Shown: positions 19,530-29,900 of the stretch, piece by piece
Numbering within the stretch: position 1 is the stretch's first letter
How the letters are laid out: every line of letters starts with the position of its first letter
Assembly (NCBI GenBank): GCA_964423615.1
Contig: CAYRFQ010000026.1
Coordinates: forward strand, 1-64,000
Direction of reading: 5' to 3'
DNA from: CAYRFQ01 sp964423615
GTDB taxonomy: Bacteria > Planctomycetota > Planctomycetia > Gemmatales > Gemmataceae
DNA length: 64,000 nucleotides
Notes under the pieces: generated by a model
The model's database searches: none
What the model was told of the DNA's origin: nothing
What the model saw: the letters and a program-made list of their open reading frames with translations, nothing else
Program-made: the position numbers and the translations under genes

Positions 19530-21092
19530 CTACTTGGGACGCAGCGTAAACCTCGGGTTCTCCCGGTGTTTCTCGTAAGGTAGGGCTCGAATGAAATGGA
19601 CAAGGTCCCAAACCTCTCCAGGCTTAAGACTCGTACCATAGTTCACCATCCCCGAACCCTTAATTCCCCCATGAATCCGGTAATAGATATCCACTGGGCG
19701 ACGACCACCTCGATAGACGCCTCTCATCAGATTAGCAGCCGCAACCATCGTTCCCCATTCGTCAAACTTGTATGTCGCCCTGGTCCCATATGCAACATGG
19801 CATTCTTTGCAGTTTGCTACGTTTTCCGCAAGCTCTTTGAGGACTTTCTTGTATTCATCAGGCTGAATATCTTTGGCCTCGGTGACTTCAAAAGACCCAG
19901 GGCGTCGAGTCAAGTAGAGCTCGGGGGGGTAATGTTTGCCAAGCAACTTGGAATCACCCAAGAACAACGCTTGCCCTCGCAGAATCGAAGCCGTGTAAGC
20001 CGGTGAGTCTGGTGACTCCATGTAAAGAGGGTCCGTTGGCACTTTGAATTGGCCCGCGCTGTCGGCTTCGCTCCAACTGCGGAGCACCTTCGCTGCCTCT
20101 TCCCGAACCGCGATGGCAATCTTCTGACCCTTATCGTCCTTCTCCCCTTCACCAGCTACTTCATCCTTCAGTTGAATTTCTCCCGTCTCCGGATCCGTTT
20201 TGGTTCGGTCCAAGAAAAATTTCATCTCCGCTTCACCACGAATGCTGAGATGAATCACGTAGCTAACCAAAGCCTCCAGATCCTCGTCGGGAAGCTGGTT
20301 GAAGGCAGGCATGGAGGTCCCTTCGACTCCCACATAGAGGGTTCTCTTCAGGTCTTTTCTTAGCGGTTTGCGGTATTGATTCCCACGGTCGGTGGTTTGG
20401 AACTTGAACCATCCAGACCGATAATCCCTCGGATGCGGATTGACCCAGTAGGCCGACGGTCCACGTCCATTCCCTGTGACTCCGTGGCATTGCAAGCAGT
20501 GAAGACGGTAAAGACGACTGCCTTCTTTTAGATGGGCGTAATCAAGTTTGAGGGTGGCCAACGCCGAATCAACGCCCGCCGGATCATACGACGTCCAACG
20601 TGGATTCCCCGAAGCTCGCAAAGCATTCACACCATTTTTGATCAGCGTGCCCGAGACAAGCGGCCTGCGTGGAGTCCCAAAGGCCTTTTTCAATTCGGCG
20701 CCAATCTTCGTGGTAAGTTCCCTCGAAGCCTTCTTGGGGTCCACCGTCGATTTCTTGAAAGCATCGAGCCTCTCTTCCGAGAGACTGCTTCCCTCTCCCG
20801 CGAAGTAAGGATTGCGTGGGTCTTTGATGCTCTGCAACCCCCTGATGGGAAGTTGGCCTGGCTGATCGGGCTCCAGCTGGGCGACTTCTTTCAAGCCCGG
20901 TTCGAACGCCGCTATGATCGGGTCTGTTCGGACTTCATATTCGATGTCGGCAGAATAAAAATTGTCCGAGCACCCTGTGAGAAAGCCGAACCCGGTCAAG
21001 ACAAGACCGAGGGCAAGAAAGCGAAATCGTGTTCTTTGGTCGGCTTTGCCACGGCAGGCCGTCGTCAAAACCTCCTGTGCATTCTCACGCAT
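19530..21092 (-). CDS. Diheme cytochrome c lipoprotein
   Basis: A 520-residue exported cytochrome that heads the oxidase block and is a likely electron donor to it. The N-terminus has a lipoprotein signal (LTGFGFLTGC). Heme sites are CLQCH in the first half, followed by the Met-containing GTSMPAFNQLPDEDLEALVSY, and CKECH in the second half, followed by GGIKGSGMVNYG. This is two cytochrome c class I domains joined by a linker. I chose Met at 21092 because it puts the lipobox about 40 residues in; the frame is open to 21188 and neither start has a good ribosome site. It resembles ActE/ActD-type or Pirellula-type cytochromes. Confidence 0.85.
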   Translation of the reverse strand: MRENAQEVLTTACRGKADQRTRFRFLALGLVLTGFGFLTGCSDNFYSADIEYEVRTDPIIAAFEPGLKEVAQLEPDQPGQLPIRGLQSIKDPRNPYFAGEGSSLSEERLDAFKKSTVDPKKASRELTTKIGAELKKAFGTPRRPLVSGTLIKNGVNALRASGNPRWTSYDPAGVDSALATLKLDYAHLKEGSRLYRLHCLQCHGVTGNGRGPSAYWVNPHPRDYRSGWFKFQTTDRGNQYRKPLRKDLKRTLYVGVEGTSMPAFNQLPDEDLEALVSYVIHLSIRGEAEMKFFLDRTKTDPETGEIQLKDEVAGEGEKDDKGQKIAIAVREEAAKVLRSWSEADSAGQFKVPTDPLYMESPDSPAYTASILRGQALFLGDSKLLGKHYPPELYLTRRPGSFEVTEAKDIQPDEYKKVLKELAENVANCKECHVAYGTRATYKFDEWGTMVAAANLMRGVYRGGRRPVDIYYRIHGGIKGSGMVNYGTSLKPGEVWDLVHFIRALPYEKHRENPRFTLRPK

Positions 21093-21681
21093 AATCAGCT
21101 CAAACCTCAAAAGTCCTTCAAATGTCTGGCATTCCCTGGCAGATCCCAAGAACCATTGGAGGTCACTCCAACTCGGATTCATTGCCATGGGGGGCCAGGC
21201 AATCTGGCCCGGACGTGTCGCTCTTGTCTCTGGTGTTCCCCGACTCGATGACCACTTCCACTCAAGAAACTTCGTTCACTGATCCTCTTGCACCTCTGTT
21301 CCCTGGTCACAGAATTTATCTGGAAAGAAAACAGTCCAACGAAATTAATCGAGAAAGAAGGGCGGTACTGTTTGGATTTTTTAGGGTGCCGAGGATTGAA
21401 GTCAAGGAAAATAGAAGCATCAGGAAGCCTACAAGAACAAAGAGAATCAAAATCCATCGACCGCAACTCTTGTGCCAACGCCTGGTAAGGACCTACAATG
21501 CCCTTTGCCATGAGTAAAACAGCCCCCGAGGGCTTTCAGATGTGAGAAAGGGGTCTGAACCGGTTCTCGCTTCTGGGAAGTTCGCCCCAACGAGAAACAT
21601 TCGGATCGGAACCAAAACAGCCGACCCCGTCCCACAGTACACCCCCTGCACAATCCCGTAACGCAACAGAGATCTTCGAGA
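21093..21681. other. Intergenic region between divergent genes
   Basis: About 590 bp between the cytochrome gene and the small membrane gene. It must hold both divergent promoters. No gene or clear repeat is seen. Confidence 0.5.
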
Positions 21682-21858
21682 ATGGTTTACCGTCTTAGTC
21701 GTTTTTTTCAGTTTTGTGGTTTGATGGTCATGCCCATCGGGATCGTCGGGAATTTAGGCGGTCACCTTTCGCTCCGAGATTCTCTGGCCATTGCCGGAGT
21801 CGGGATGGGAGTTTTTGCACTCGGATGGTTCCTGCAACAAAATTCGAAGGGCCCTTGA
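21682..21858 (+). CDS. Small membrane protein, translationally coupled to the next gene
   Basis: A 58-residue protein with an N-terminal YRLSRFFQFCGLMVMPIG segment and a second hydrophobic helix (SLAIAGVGMGVFALGWFL), giving two membrane spans. Its pattern resembles small conserved planctomycete membrane proteins. The stop TGA overlaps the ATG of the following gene (TGATG), so translation is coupled. The ribosome site is weak. Confidence 0.7.
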   Translation: MVYRLSRFFQFCGLMVMPIGIVGNLGGHLSLRDSLAIAGVGMGVFALGWFLQQNSKGP

Positions 21859-24101
21859 TGCGCCAAATTCTCCCTCCAAAACTAACAATGACTTGGCTCC
21901 TCCTTGCGTTCGTATCCCTCGGGTTTGCGTGGCTGGTTCCACCATGCCACGGTCAGGGATTGCGGCCGGAAAAAATCACAGTCGTCGGCGAATCTCCCTT
22001 TCTCCAAAAACGTTTGGATTCAGCTCGACAACTCGTTGCATCAGGAAAGCAACGCCAGGCATGGAATTCCTATCGAACGCTTCTTGCTGAGATTGGCGAC
22101 AATCTCGTTCCAGTTCGAAGGCCCCAAGAACGCATTTATTCGACGACACGTTCGGTCTCGGCTCGCCACCTCATCCACCAAACGCTTGCTGCCCTGCAAA
22201 AAGAACAACTCCAAGACTATCAAGCCACCGTGGAGGTGTTGGCCCGCAAAGCCCTTGAGCAAGGGACGGCAACACACTCTCGCTCGGTCCTTCGAGAAGC
22301 CGTCCGAGACTTTTACGCTCATCCTGCAACGGCCCAAGCCCTTCGTCTGCTCGGTGATCTCGCGTTCGAAAAGGGCGACTTCGGAGCCGCGAAACAGTGG
22401 TGGGCTCTGTTAGGACCAATGGACGAGAGTGTGCCTTCCAGGCTCATTCATCCCGCTCGCCAGTTGGACTTGGGCGAAGTGCAAGCGCGCTGGGTGTTAG
22501 CAACCCTCTTTCAGGGAAATCAATATCGAGCCGATAAAAAAATCCGTTCTCTTAAGAAATTACACCCAAGAGTAACCCTTCGACTTGGGGGAAAGCAGGT
22601 CAACGCTCTCGACGCACTGGAAAATTGGATGAAGCGCGACCTCTCCGGAGTGATCGAAAGGAATTCGTGGACATCTGTCGGTGGGAACTTGGCCCACGCC
22701 TACCATATTCCGTCCTTTCCAGCGTCTTCCTTGTGGGTTCGAGGGGAGGCTTGGCGGGTAAAGCTCTCGCAAAAGCAGGAAAAACTTAACAATAAGAGAA
22801 ACCAACCTGTTCTCGACCGAAGGAAAGTAGGTGGAAAAATCGCGTTCGGCTCAAAGCTCACGGAATCGAAACTCCCTCGATCGTATCCCATTTTGCACAA
22901 TGGGTCTGTGATCGTTTCGACGGATTCTTCCGTCTTGGCCTACGACATATTGGACGGAAAACAACGCTTTGCTTTTCGAGTTCCTGCGGAACTGTTGGGG
23001 TTACCCAGGGACGTGAGATCGAGGAACGGGCCGGTGCCCCGATTCGTCCCTGCGGTCGAAGAGGAAAGGCTCTTTTGCGTTCTGGGGCACCGAAACTTCT
23101 CGGATTCCGACGACAACGACGGGACCAAAACCAAGAGTCTCTTGGTTTGCTTGGATTTTCAAAAAGGCAAAAACGCAGGGAAACTTCTATGGAAGCAGCA
23201 TGCCGAGGGCAGTCCCAAAGAACAAGCAGTTTTTTCCTCGGATCCCATAGTTTTTAACGAGCGAGCCTACGTAATTCGCGAGCAACTAACGGGATTTCGT
23301 TGGGAAAGTTGGCTCGTTTGCTATTCAGTCACCAGCGGAGAAAAGCTGTGGGACCTCCCAGTACTTCGCAGCCTCCAATGGGCAGAGCCCAGAAGAAAGA
23401 TTGTCCGACAGCCGTCATTAACGTTGGCCGGAACGGTCCTGGTCTATTGCTCCAATCAAGGGGCTATCATCGGATTCGATCCCACAAGAGGAACCCGGTT
23501 ATGGGCCGTGGGGTATCCAAGTCATGACGAACAACGTCTCCCACTTAGCTCCATCGGACCGAGTCTACTCCTGAAAACCAAAGAAGAACCAAAAGTCTCT
23601 GTTCGTGAATTCTGTCCTTGTATCTTCGCCGATTCCCGTCTGTTCGTGGCTCCGACTGACACAGACCGAATCTACTCCCTGAATCCCTTGACGGGCCGCA
23701 CACTCTGGGAAAGAGACCGGATTCAAGTCGTGCATTTGCTCGGATGTCACAACGGTCGTCTCGTTTTCACCACCGATAACCTGGTGCGGGCCGTAGATTC
23801 CGAATCGGGAAGCGACAAAGGGGGCTGGATTCCGCCAACATCCGGAGCAATCCGCACAACCGGAAGAGGATTCTTGGCCGGCGACGCGGTTCTTTGGCCG
23901 ACCGGAGACCCAAACTGGCCAGTCAAGTTGATCGACTGCCGTTCGGGCCAGCCAATATTAGGCAAAATCGCTGGTGGAACTGCTCTGCGTCGTCTCCAGA
24001 GTGGAAACTTCGCTTACACTAAGGGATGTCTGGTAGTTGCCACTTGTGACGAAATTATCGGTTATATTGCCACAGAACGAAAACCGACCTTTCACGAATA
24101 G
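21858..24101 (+). CDS. Exported PQQ-like beta-propeller protein with TPR-like N-terminal half
   Basis: A 747-residue protein with a signal peptide (MTWLLLAFVSLGFAWLVPP). Residues about 40-250 are helical and repeat-like (FLQKRLDSARQLVASGKQRQAW, LRLLGDLAFEKGDFGAAKQW), similar to TPR/SEL-type planctomycete proteins. Residues about 300-745 hold repeated PQQ-propeller blades (VLAYDILDGKQRF, GAIIGFDPTRGTRLW, IYSLNPLTGRTLW). No PQQ-dehydrogenase catalytic residues are evident, so a scaffold or sensor role is more likely. Start at 21858 from the TGATG overlap. Confidence 0.82.
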   Translation: MRQILPPKLTMTWLLLAFVSLGFAWLVPPCHGQGLRPEKITVVGESPFLQKRLDSARQLVASGKQRQAWNSYRTLLAEIGDNLVPVRRPQERIYSTTRSVSARHLIHQTLAALQKEQLQDYQATVEVLARKALEQGTATHSRSVLREAVRDFYAHPATAQALRLLGDLAFEKGDFGAAKQWWALLGPMDESVPSRLIHPARQLDLGEVQARWVLATLFQGNQYRADKKIRSLKKLHPRVTLRLGGKQVNALDALENWMKRDLSGVIERNSWTSVGGNLAHAYHIPSFPASSLWVRGEAWRVKLSQKQEKLNNKRNQPVLDRRKVGGKIAFGSKLTESKLPRSYPILHNGSVIVSTDSSVLAYDILDGKQRFAFRVPAELLGLPRDVRSRNGPVPRFVPAVEEERLFCVLGHRNFSDSDDNDGTKTKSLLVCLDFQKGKNAGKLLWKQHAEGSPKEQAVFSSDPIVFNERAYVIREQLTGFRWESWLVCYSVTSGEKLWDLPVLRSLQWAEPRRKIVRQPSLTLAGTVLVYCSNQGAIIGFDPTRGTRLWAVGYPSHDEQRLPLSSIGPSLLLKTKEEPKVSVREFCPCIFADSRLFVAPTDTDRIYSLNPLTGRTLWERDRIQVVHLLGCHNGRLVFTTDNLVRAVDSESGSDKGGWIPPTSGAIRTTGRGFLAGDAVLWPTGDPNWPVKLIDCRSGQPILGKIAGGTALRRLQSGNFAYTKGCLVVATCDEIIGYIATERKPTFHE

Positions 24102-24347
24102 CCACTCTACGCGGTTTTTTCCGAATAGCGAGGTTATAAAAAGTTGGCAGAAGTACGGTTTCGGAAGCAGTAACCAATTGATCATCCAAGCTTTTCCGCG
24201 ACGTCAAATTCTGGGCGAGGGCGAATATCAAAAGTTCAGCTCCGCGTACACTCGACAAAACTTTGGATGACTTCTCCCAATCTGGCGCGTACCATAAAGT
24301 GTTGGCCTTTTGACTCCGAAAACTCCAGCCCGAGAGGCACTAGATTC

Positions 24348-25613
24348 ATGGCTCCAACCGATCAACCGATCGATGTTCAATGCTCGTCTTGTGGTATGAC
24401 TGTAAAAGTTCCTGCTGGCGGGAAACGGCTCTGTGTTTGCGGCACCTGGCTGTCCGCAGAAGGTGCAATCGACGCACCCCAAGTCGTTCCTGCGGCCGAA
24501 TCCGCTCCTCCGCTTCCGAAACAAGCGGAACGGTGGCCCAAAATCGAAGGCGATGTCGCTGCCATTGAACGCCTCAACTCTGGTTATCAGAAAATCATGG
24601 CGGAGTTGAACAAAGCCATCGTGGGCCAAAGGCAAGTACTCGAGGAGTTGCTCATCGCGATCTTCGCTCGGGGGCACTGTTTGTTGGTCGGCGTGCCCGG
24701 ATTGGCCAAAACACTGATGGTCAGCACCCTCGCGAATTGTTTGAATCTGAGTTTCAACCGTGTCCAATTTACTCCCGACTTGATGCCCTCCGACATCACC
24801 GGGACCGAGGTCCTCCAGGAGGACAAAACGACCGGGGCTCGCGTCTTCAAATTCATGCACGGTCCGTTGTTCGCCAACGTCGTTCTGGCCGACGAAATCA
24901 ACCGTACACCACCAAAAACCCAGGCCGCCCTGCTCGAAGCCATGCAAGAACGACAAGTCACAGCTGGCGGCGAGCGTCACGGACTGCCCGACCCGTTCTT
25001 CGTCCTCGCGACCCAAAACCCGATCGAACAAGAGGGGACTTACCCCTTGCCAGAAGCCCAACTCGACCGCTTCATGTTCAACGTCATGGTTGATTATCCG
25101 GAGGAAGACGAAGAACTCAAAATCGTTGAAATGACGACTTCGACCCACAAACCTCAGCTAGACCGAGTCCTTTCCGCAAACGACATCCTCGAGATGCAAG
25201 ACATTGTCCGCAAAGTACCCGTAGCCGAGTACGTCATTCGCTATGCCATGAAGTTCACACGGTTGACACGCAAGGATAAGGCACCGAATGCCCCCGACTT
25301 CATCAAGAACTACGTGACCTGGGGAGCTGGACCACGGGCCACACAATATCTTGTGCTCGGAGCGAAGGCCCGTGCCGTCCTGCACGGTCGCTACTACGTT
25401 TCGTGTGAAGACATACGTCAAGTTGCGGTTCCGGTCATGCGACACCGGATCGGGACAAACTTCGCTGCCGAAGCCGAGGGCATCACGACCGACGACATCG
25501 TCAGGCGACTCGCCGACATCATCCCGCGAGACCCGAACGAAGAAAAATTGGCCCGAGTCCGAGCGGGAGGGACTGCCGAAGTGACTCCAACAGGACCAAA
25601 ATTGGACATTTAG
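24348..25613 (+). CDS. MoxR-family AAA+ ATPase with N-terminal zinc ribbon
   Basis: A 421-residue MoxR chaperone ATPase. Residues 10-40 form a zinc-ribbon-like segment (CSSCGMTVKV, then LCVCG). The AAA+ core has Walker A GVPGLAKT near residue 115, Walker B VVLADEINR near 178, the sensor-1 segment LATQNPIEQEGTYPLPEAQLD, and the C-terminal lid. MoxR proteins act with VWA proteins to assemble or activate envelope complexes. The genes that follow (DUF58, BatA/VWA) are its usual partners. I start at the ATG just before the zinc ribbon. Confidence 0.94.
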   Translation: MAPTDQPIDVQCSSCGMTVKVPAGGKRLCVCGTWLSAEGAIDAPQVVPAAESAPPLPKQAERWPKIEGDVAAIERLNSGYQKIMAELNKAIVGQRQVLEELLIAIFARGHCLLVGVPGLAKTLMVSTLANCLNLSFNRVQFTPDLMPSDITGTEVLQEDKTTGARVFKFMHGPLFANVVLADEINRTPPKTQAALLEAMQERQVTAGGERHGLPDPFFVLATQNPIEQEGTYPLPEAQLDRFMFNVMVDYPEEDEELKIVEMTTSTHKPQLDRVLSANDILEMQDIVRKVPVAEYVIRYAMKFTRLTRKDKAPNAPDFIKNYVTWGAGPRATQYLVLGAKARAVLHGRYYVSCEDIRQVAVPVMRHRIGTNFAAEAEGITTDDIVRRLADIIPRDPNEEKLARVRAGGTAEVTPTGPKLDI

Positions 25614-25910
25614 GAATTGGGGATGAGAGAAAGCGACTCTCGGAACATTCTTGTTAAAGCCTCTCACCTGGCCGGGCCTCTCATCCGGAAGTCTCTCGGT
25701 TACAAACTGCAGCCGAGTTTTGAGTCAATCTCTCGCGCATCCAAAGCGTCACCGAGGAACTACTCGACCCGGCCCCTCGCTGACCCATCCTATTCGTGTT
25801 AAGCTCAGCTTCACCAGACAAACGGGCCTCTCCGGTTACAGTCCGATCCCAGCACAAAGCCACTCGGCCCTAAGGGCAAAGCTTTGCCCTAACAAGAAGG
25901 ACACTCACGC
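25614..25910. other. Gap between moxR and DUF58 genes
   Basis: About 300 bp without a gene. It ends in an 18-bp perfect palindrome just before the DUF58 ribosome site, so a separate promoter or attenuation site is likely here. Confidence 0.5.
25873..25890. promoter_or_regulatory. Perfect 18-bp palindrome upstream of DUF58 gene
   Basis: AGGGCAAAGCTTTGCCCT reads the same on both strands. It lies 20 bases before the DUF58 ATG and just before the AAGAAGGA ribosome site. It could be an operator or a loopless hairpin limiting translation. Confidence 0.45.
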
Positions 25911-26825
25911 ATGGCGGATGACCAGTTACGGTATCTAGACCCTCTTGCCCTGGCCAAAGTTGGAACGCTCGAACTCCAGGCTCGATTGATCGTCGAGGGG
26001 TATCTCTCGGGCATGCACAAGAGTCCGTACCACGGTTTCTCGGTTGAATTCGCCCAACACCGCGAATACGTCCCCGGGGACGACATCAAACACGTCGACT
26101 GGAAAGTCTACACACGGACAGGACGCTTCTACCTCAAGCAGTACGAGGAAGAAACCAATCTTGTCGTTTGGCTTGTCCTCGACATCAGTGAGTCGATGAA
26201 ATACGGCTCCAGGCAAGACGACCAGAAACGGTTGCTCACGAAATACGACTACGCATGCATGGCCGCCGCTGCGATCGCTTACCTGACACAGCACCAGTCC
26301 GACAGTATTGGGTTCGTGACCTTCGATAACGCCGTCAGGCGGTTCATGAAGCCCTCGAGCCAGCAGTCCCAGTTCAAGGAAATGATCAACGTCATGAACA
26401 AGGGAGGCTCGCGGGAAAAGTCGCACATGGGACAGTTGTTTCATGACCTCGCCGACCAAATGAAACGCCGGTCGATGGTCATCGTCATTAGTGACATGTT
26501 CGACAACGTCCCCGAAATCCTCGCCGGACTCAGGCACCTCAGGCACAAACGCCACGAGGTCATCCTCTGGCAAGTCCTCGATCCTCTCGAACTGACATTC
26601 CCTTTCCAGGAAACCACACTCTTCCGAGGACTCGAACAATATCCAGACCTCTTGACCGATCCGCGGAGCCTGCGAAAGAGTTATCTGGAAAAATTCGGAA
26701 AATTCGTTGGTGATTTGGAACGCGGATGCCGCGAGAATAACATTGATTACGTCCAAATGTCGACCGAAAAACCTCTGAGCATTGCCCTCTCGAGTTACCT
26801 CGCACACCGCTTGAAGCGAGCATAA
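25911..26825 (+). CDS. DUF58 domain protein (VWA-like, MoxR partner)
   Basis: A 304-residue protein of the DUF58 family. The family block HREYVPGDDIKHVDWKVYTRTG is near residues 48-70. A VWA-like fold follows with a MIDAS-type motif LDISESM near residue 90 and a later SDMFDN segment, both suited to bind a metal. It is cytoplasmic by lack of membrane segments. DUF58 proteins are regularly encoded with MoxR and are thought to be its client or adaptor. AAGAAGGA lies upstream of the ATG. Confidence 0.92.
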   Translation: MADDQLRYLDPLALAKVGTLELQARLIVEGYLSGMHKSPYHGFSVEFAQHREYVPGDDIKHVDWKVYTRTGRFYLKQYEEETNLVVWLVLDISESMKYGSRQDDQKRLLTKYDYACMAAAAIAYLTQHQSDSIGFVTFDNAVRRFMKPSSQQSQFKEMINVMNKGGSREKSHMGQLFHDLADQMKRRSMVIVISDMFDNVPEILAGLRHLRHKRHEVILWQVLDPLELTFPFQETTLFRGLEQYPDLLTDPRSLRKSYLEKFGKFVGDLERGCRENNIDYVQMSTEKPLSIALSSYLAHRLKRA

Positions 26826-26922
26826 AATTAGTGAACAGAGCAAACAGGGAACAGCCAACAGAAAAACGATCTCGCTCTTTCTGGTTTCTAGTTCTTGCCT
26901 GCCTACTCCTGGAGTTGACTGA

Positions 26923-29900
26923 ATGCTAGCTGCCCTGGATTTGACCATCTTCCCCTTGGCCATTCTCGAGAGTTTGGGAGCCACTCTGGCCATCGGAGCA
27001 GGTGCGGCATCGATACCCGTCATCATTCACCTGCTCAACCGCCGTCGCTACAAGGTCATGACGTGGGCCGCGATGCAGTTTTTGATCGATGCCGAAAAAG
27101 AAACCAGTCAGAAAATGCGGCTCGAACAGTTGCTGCTGCTGCTCGTGCGAGTGCTCATGCTGTTTCTGATACTGTTGGCCATGGCCAGTGTAACGACATG
27201 GGCCGAACGAATGTGGGCAGCCTTGTGGCCCGACGGGGGAGCCGGCTTCGTCACCGAACGTGTCTATCGGTCCCACAAGATCATCGTCATCGATGCTTCA
27301 TTGAGCATGGAAGCAAGACAAAAGAACGACAAGTCACGCTTTCATCTGGCCGTCGACCAGGCGAAAAAAGTCATCAAGGGCGGGCAACAAGGCGACGGCT
27401 ATTCGGTCGTCCTACTCAAGGAATCGCCCCAATGGATCATTCATGAATCCAACCAAGCCGACGTCGTCGAGCGAGAGTTAAACAAAGTCCGCGCGTCGCA
27501 CGGAAATGGCAACGTCCCAGCCATGTTGAGCGCTGTCGCGGAAAAACTAGCTGCGACCCCCAAAACGTACCGAAAGCGGGAAGTTTACTTCATCACCGAT
27601 CTCCAACAATCTACGTGGATCGGTGGCGAATTCACCGGCGATAAGCGGAAAGTCAGCGGCCCGGAAAAGAGAATCCTTCGCGAAATCGAAGCCCTCGCCG
27701 AAACCGTTTTCGTCGACGTCGGCCAGCCCAACTCTCCAAATTTGGCCGTCTCCGACGTCCAGATCAACTACAAGGCGATCGCTCAGACCGGCAGTTCAGC
27801 GCTCCTCCGACCAGGCCAGACCGTCCCGATCACCGCGACCATCCATAACTATGGCGAGAAGACAGCCAGCGGCATCCGAGTCAAGCTCCTCGATGGTCGG
27901 GCTGGAAGTCCCAGGAACCGGACCGAGTTCCAATTCGAACCTCGTCGTGAGCGAAAAATCAGTATTTCCCCCGGCGAAAGTCAGACCGTGACCTTCGACG
28001 ACTATCAGTTCACACAGGCCGGTTCTTTCGCCGTTCAGGTCGAGATCGCCCACGAGAGCGACGAACTCAGTCCCGACAACAGACGGGCGTTCGCCGTGAG
28101 CGTCAAGAATCGCGTCCCAGTCCTGATCGTCAACGGCAAGCAAGCGGTCGATCCATACGCCTCTGCGAGCGAATACCTGCGGGAAGCCTTGAACCCCGCC
28201 ATCGGAAAAAGTGACGATCCGCTCGGAACGATCCGGGGTGAAGAGATCAAGTTAGCAGCTACCACCCTCGTCCCAAAAGTCATTTCCCCGAGTGAGTTCT
28301 CCGAAATGACCGTCACTTCGTTGGCCAAGTACGACTGCCTCTTCCTGGCCGACGTGCAGGTCATCGGCGGCACCCAAGTGGATCGCCTTTCCAATTACCT
28401 CAAAGGTGGCGGCGGCGTCGTCATCAGCGTTGGGAACCAGGTCTTGAAGAACCTGCAAGGCTACAACGAAAAACTTTTCTCGGGCGGCAAAGGTCTCCTT
28501 CCCGCCAGGCTCATCGGGATCGAAACGGCCCCGGAGAAGTACAACTACTTTCCGAGGCCTCCCCGCGAATCACTCTGGGCGGAGCCTCCCCTCACGTTGT
28601 TCAACAACTACCGCTTCAAACCCTCACTCACACGTTCCCGGTTCACACAATATCTTCGCGCCGACGCGTCACGAGCGAAAAAGACCAAGACCATCCTCAA
28701 TCTCGTTGGTGAAGAAGAAGAAGGCGCCATCAAAGCCGCAAAAGGAACCATCCGAAACACCGATCCACTCATCGTCATGTGGAATCCGCCATTGCCACAG
28801 AAAAAAGGTGGTCCGCGGCCAAAACGCACCGTCACCCAACACAAGGGCCGGGTCGTGTTGATGACCTCCACCTGGAACCAGGACTGGAACACGTGGTCGG
28901 GTTCGCCGGGCTTCGTTCCCTTCGTGCAGGAACTCACCCGCGTTGCCCTCTCCGGTCGCCTTCGACAACACTCCGTCATCGTCGGCCGTCCACTCGAAGA
29001 GGTGTTCCTCTCGAATGGAAACGTCTTGGACGTCACGCTCCAACGCCCCGATGGAGAGGAAGAAGCTCTCACCACCACCGGCACGGGAGACATGACCACC
29101 TGCGTTTACACCGACACAGACGTCAGTGGCATTTATCGCATGCTGCTCCAACGCCCATCGCGTGAGTTCCTGTTCGCCGTCAACACTCCGAAGGTCGGTC
29201 TCGGGCAAAGCGGGAGCGAAAGTGATCTCAAGAAAGTCACCAAATCCGTCCTCGGAGAGCGTTTGCCGGGATTAAAGTTCCTCCTCGTCGGTGACGCCAG
29301 TTCGGCCGAACTAACCAGAGCCCCGGATGGAGAAGCCGCCGACTCGATCGTCCGGACGAAGTTGGGGCCGATCATCGCCCAACACTTGCTGTTCGTGGCC
29401 CTGCTGTTGATGGTCGGCGAGATCTTCCTGGCCATGGCGTTCGGCCACTTTTCGGGCGTTCCCAGTCCAACCAAGGGCAAGACCGAAAAATTGGCCTTCC
29501 CGATCACCGTAGCCATTCTGGCCGGAACGCTCTTGTTGACGTTCCTGGGAATCGCAGTCCACGCCGCCTATACCGGAGATCTCTTCGGGTTCTTGCCCGA
29601 ACAGGCCAGGTCGATCGTCGAATGGTGGTTCAACATCGAACCGCCTGCCCCCGGCGAAGGACGTCATTGGGATCCCGAGTGGAGGCCCTACCGCGTAACG
29701 CACTCGACTTACGTCTGGCTTTGTGGAACGCTCATTGCCGGTGCCGCCGTCATGCTCTTTTTCGTGTATCGCCACGAAGGGCGAGGAATCCATTGGGGCC
29801 AGAAGATACTCATGGCCGGGATCCGCATCTTTTTGATCCTGCTCATGCTGGCAGTCATGTTGCCCATGTTGGAGTTGCGGTTCGAACGCCAAAGTTGGCC

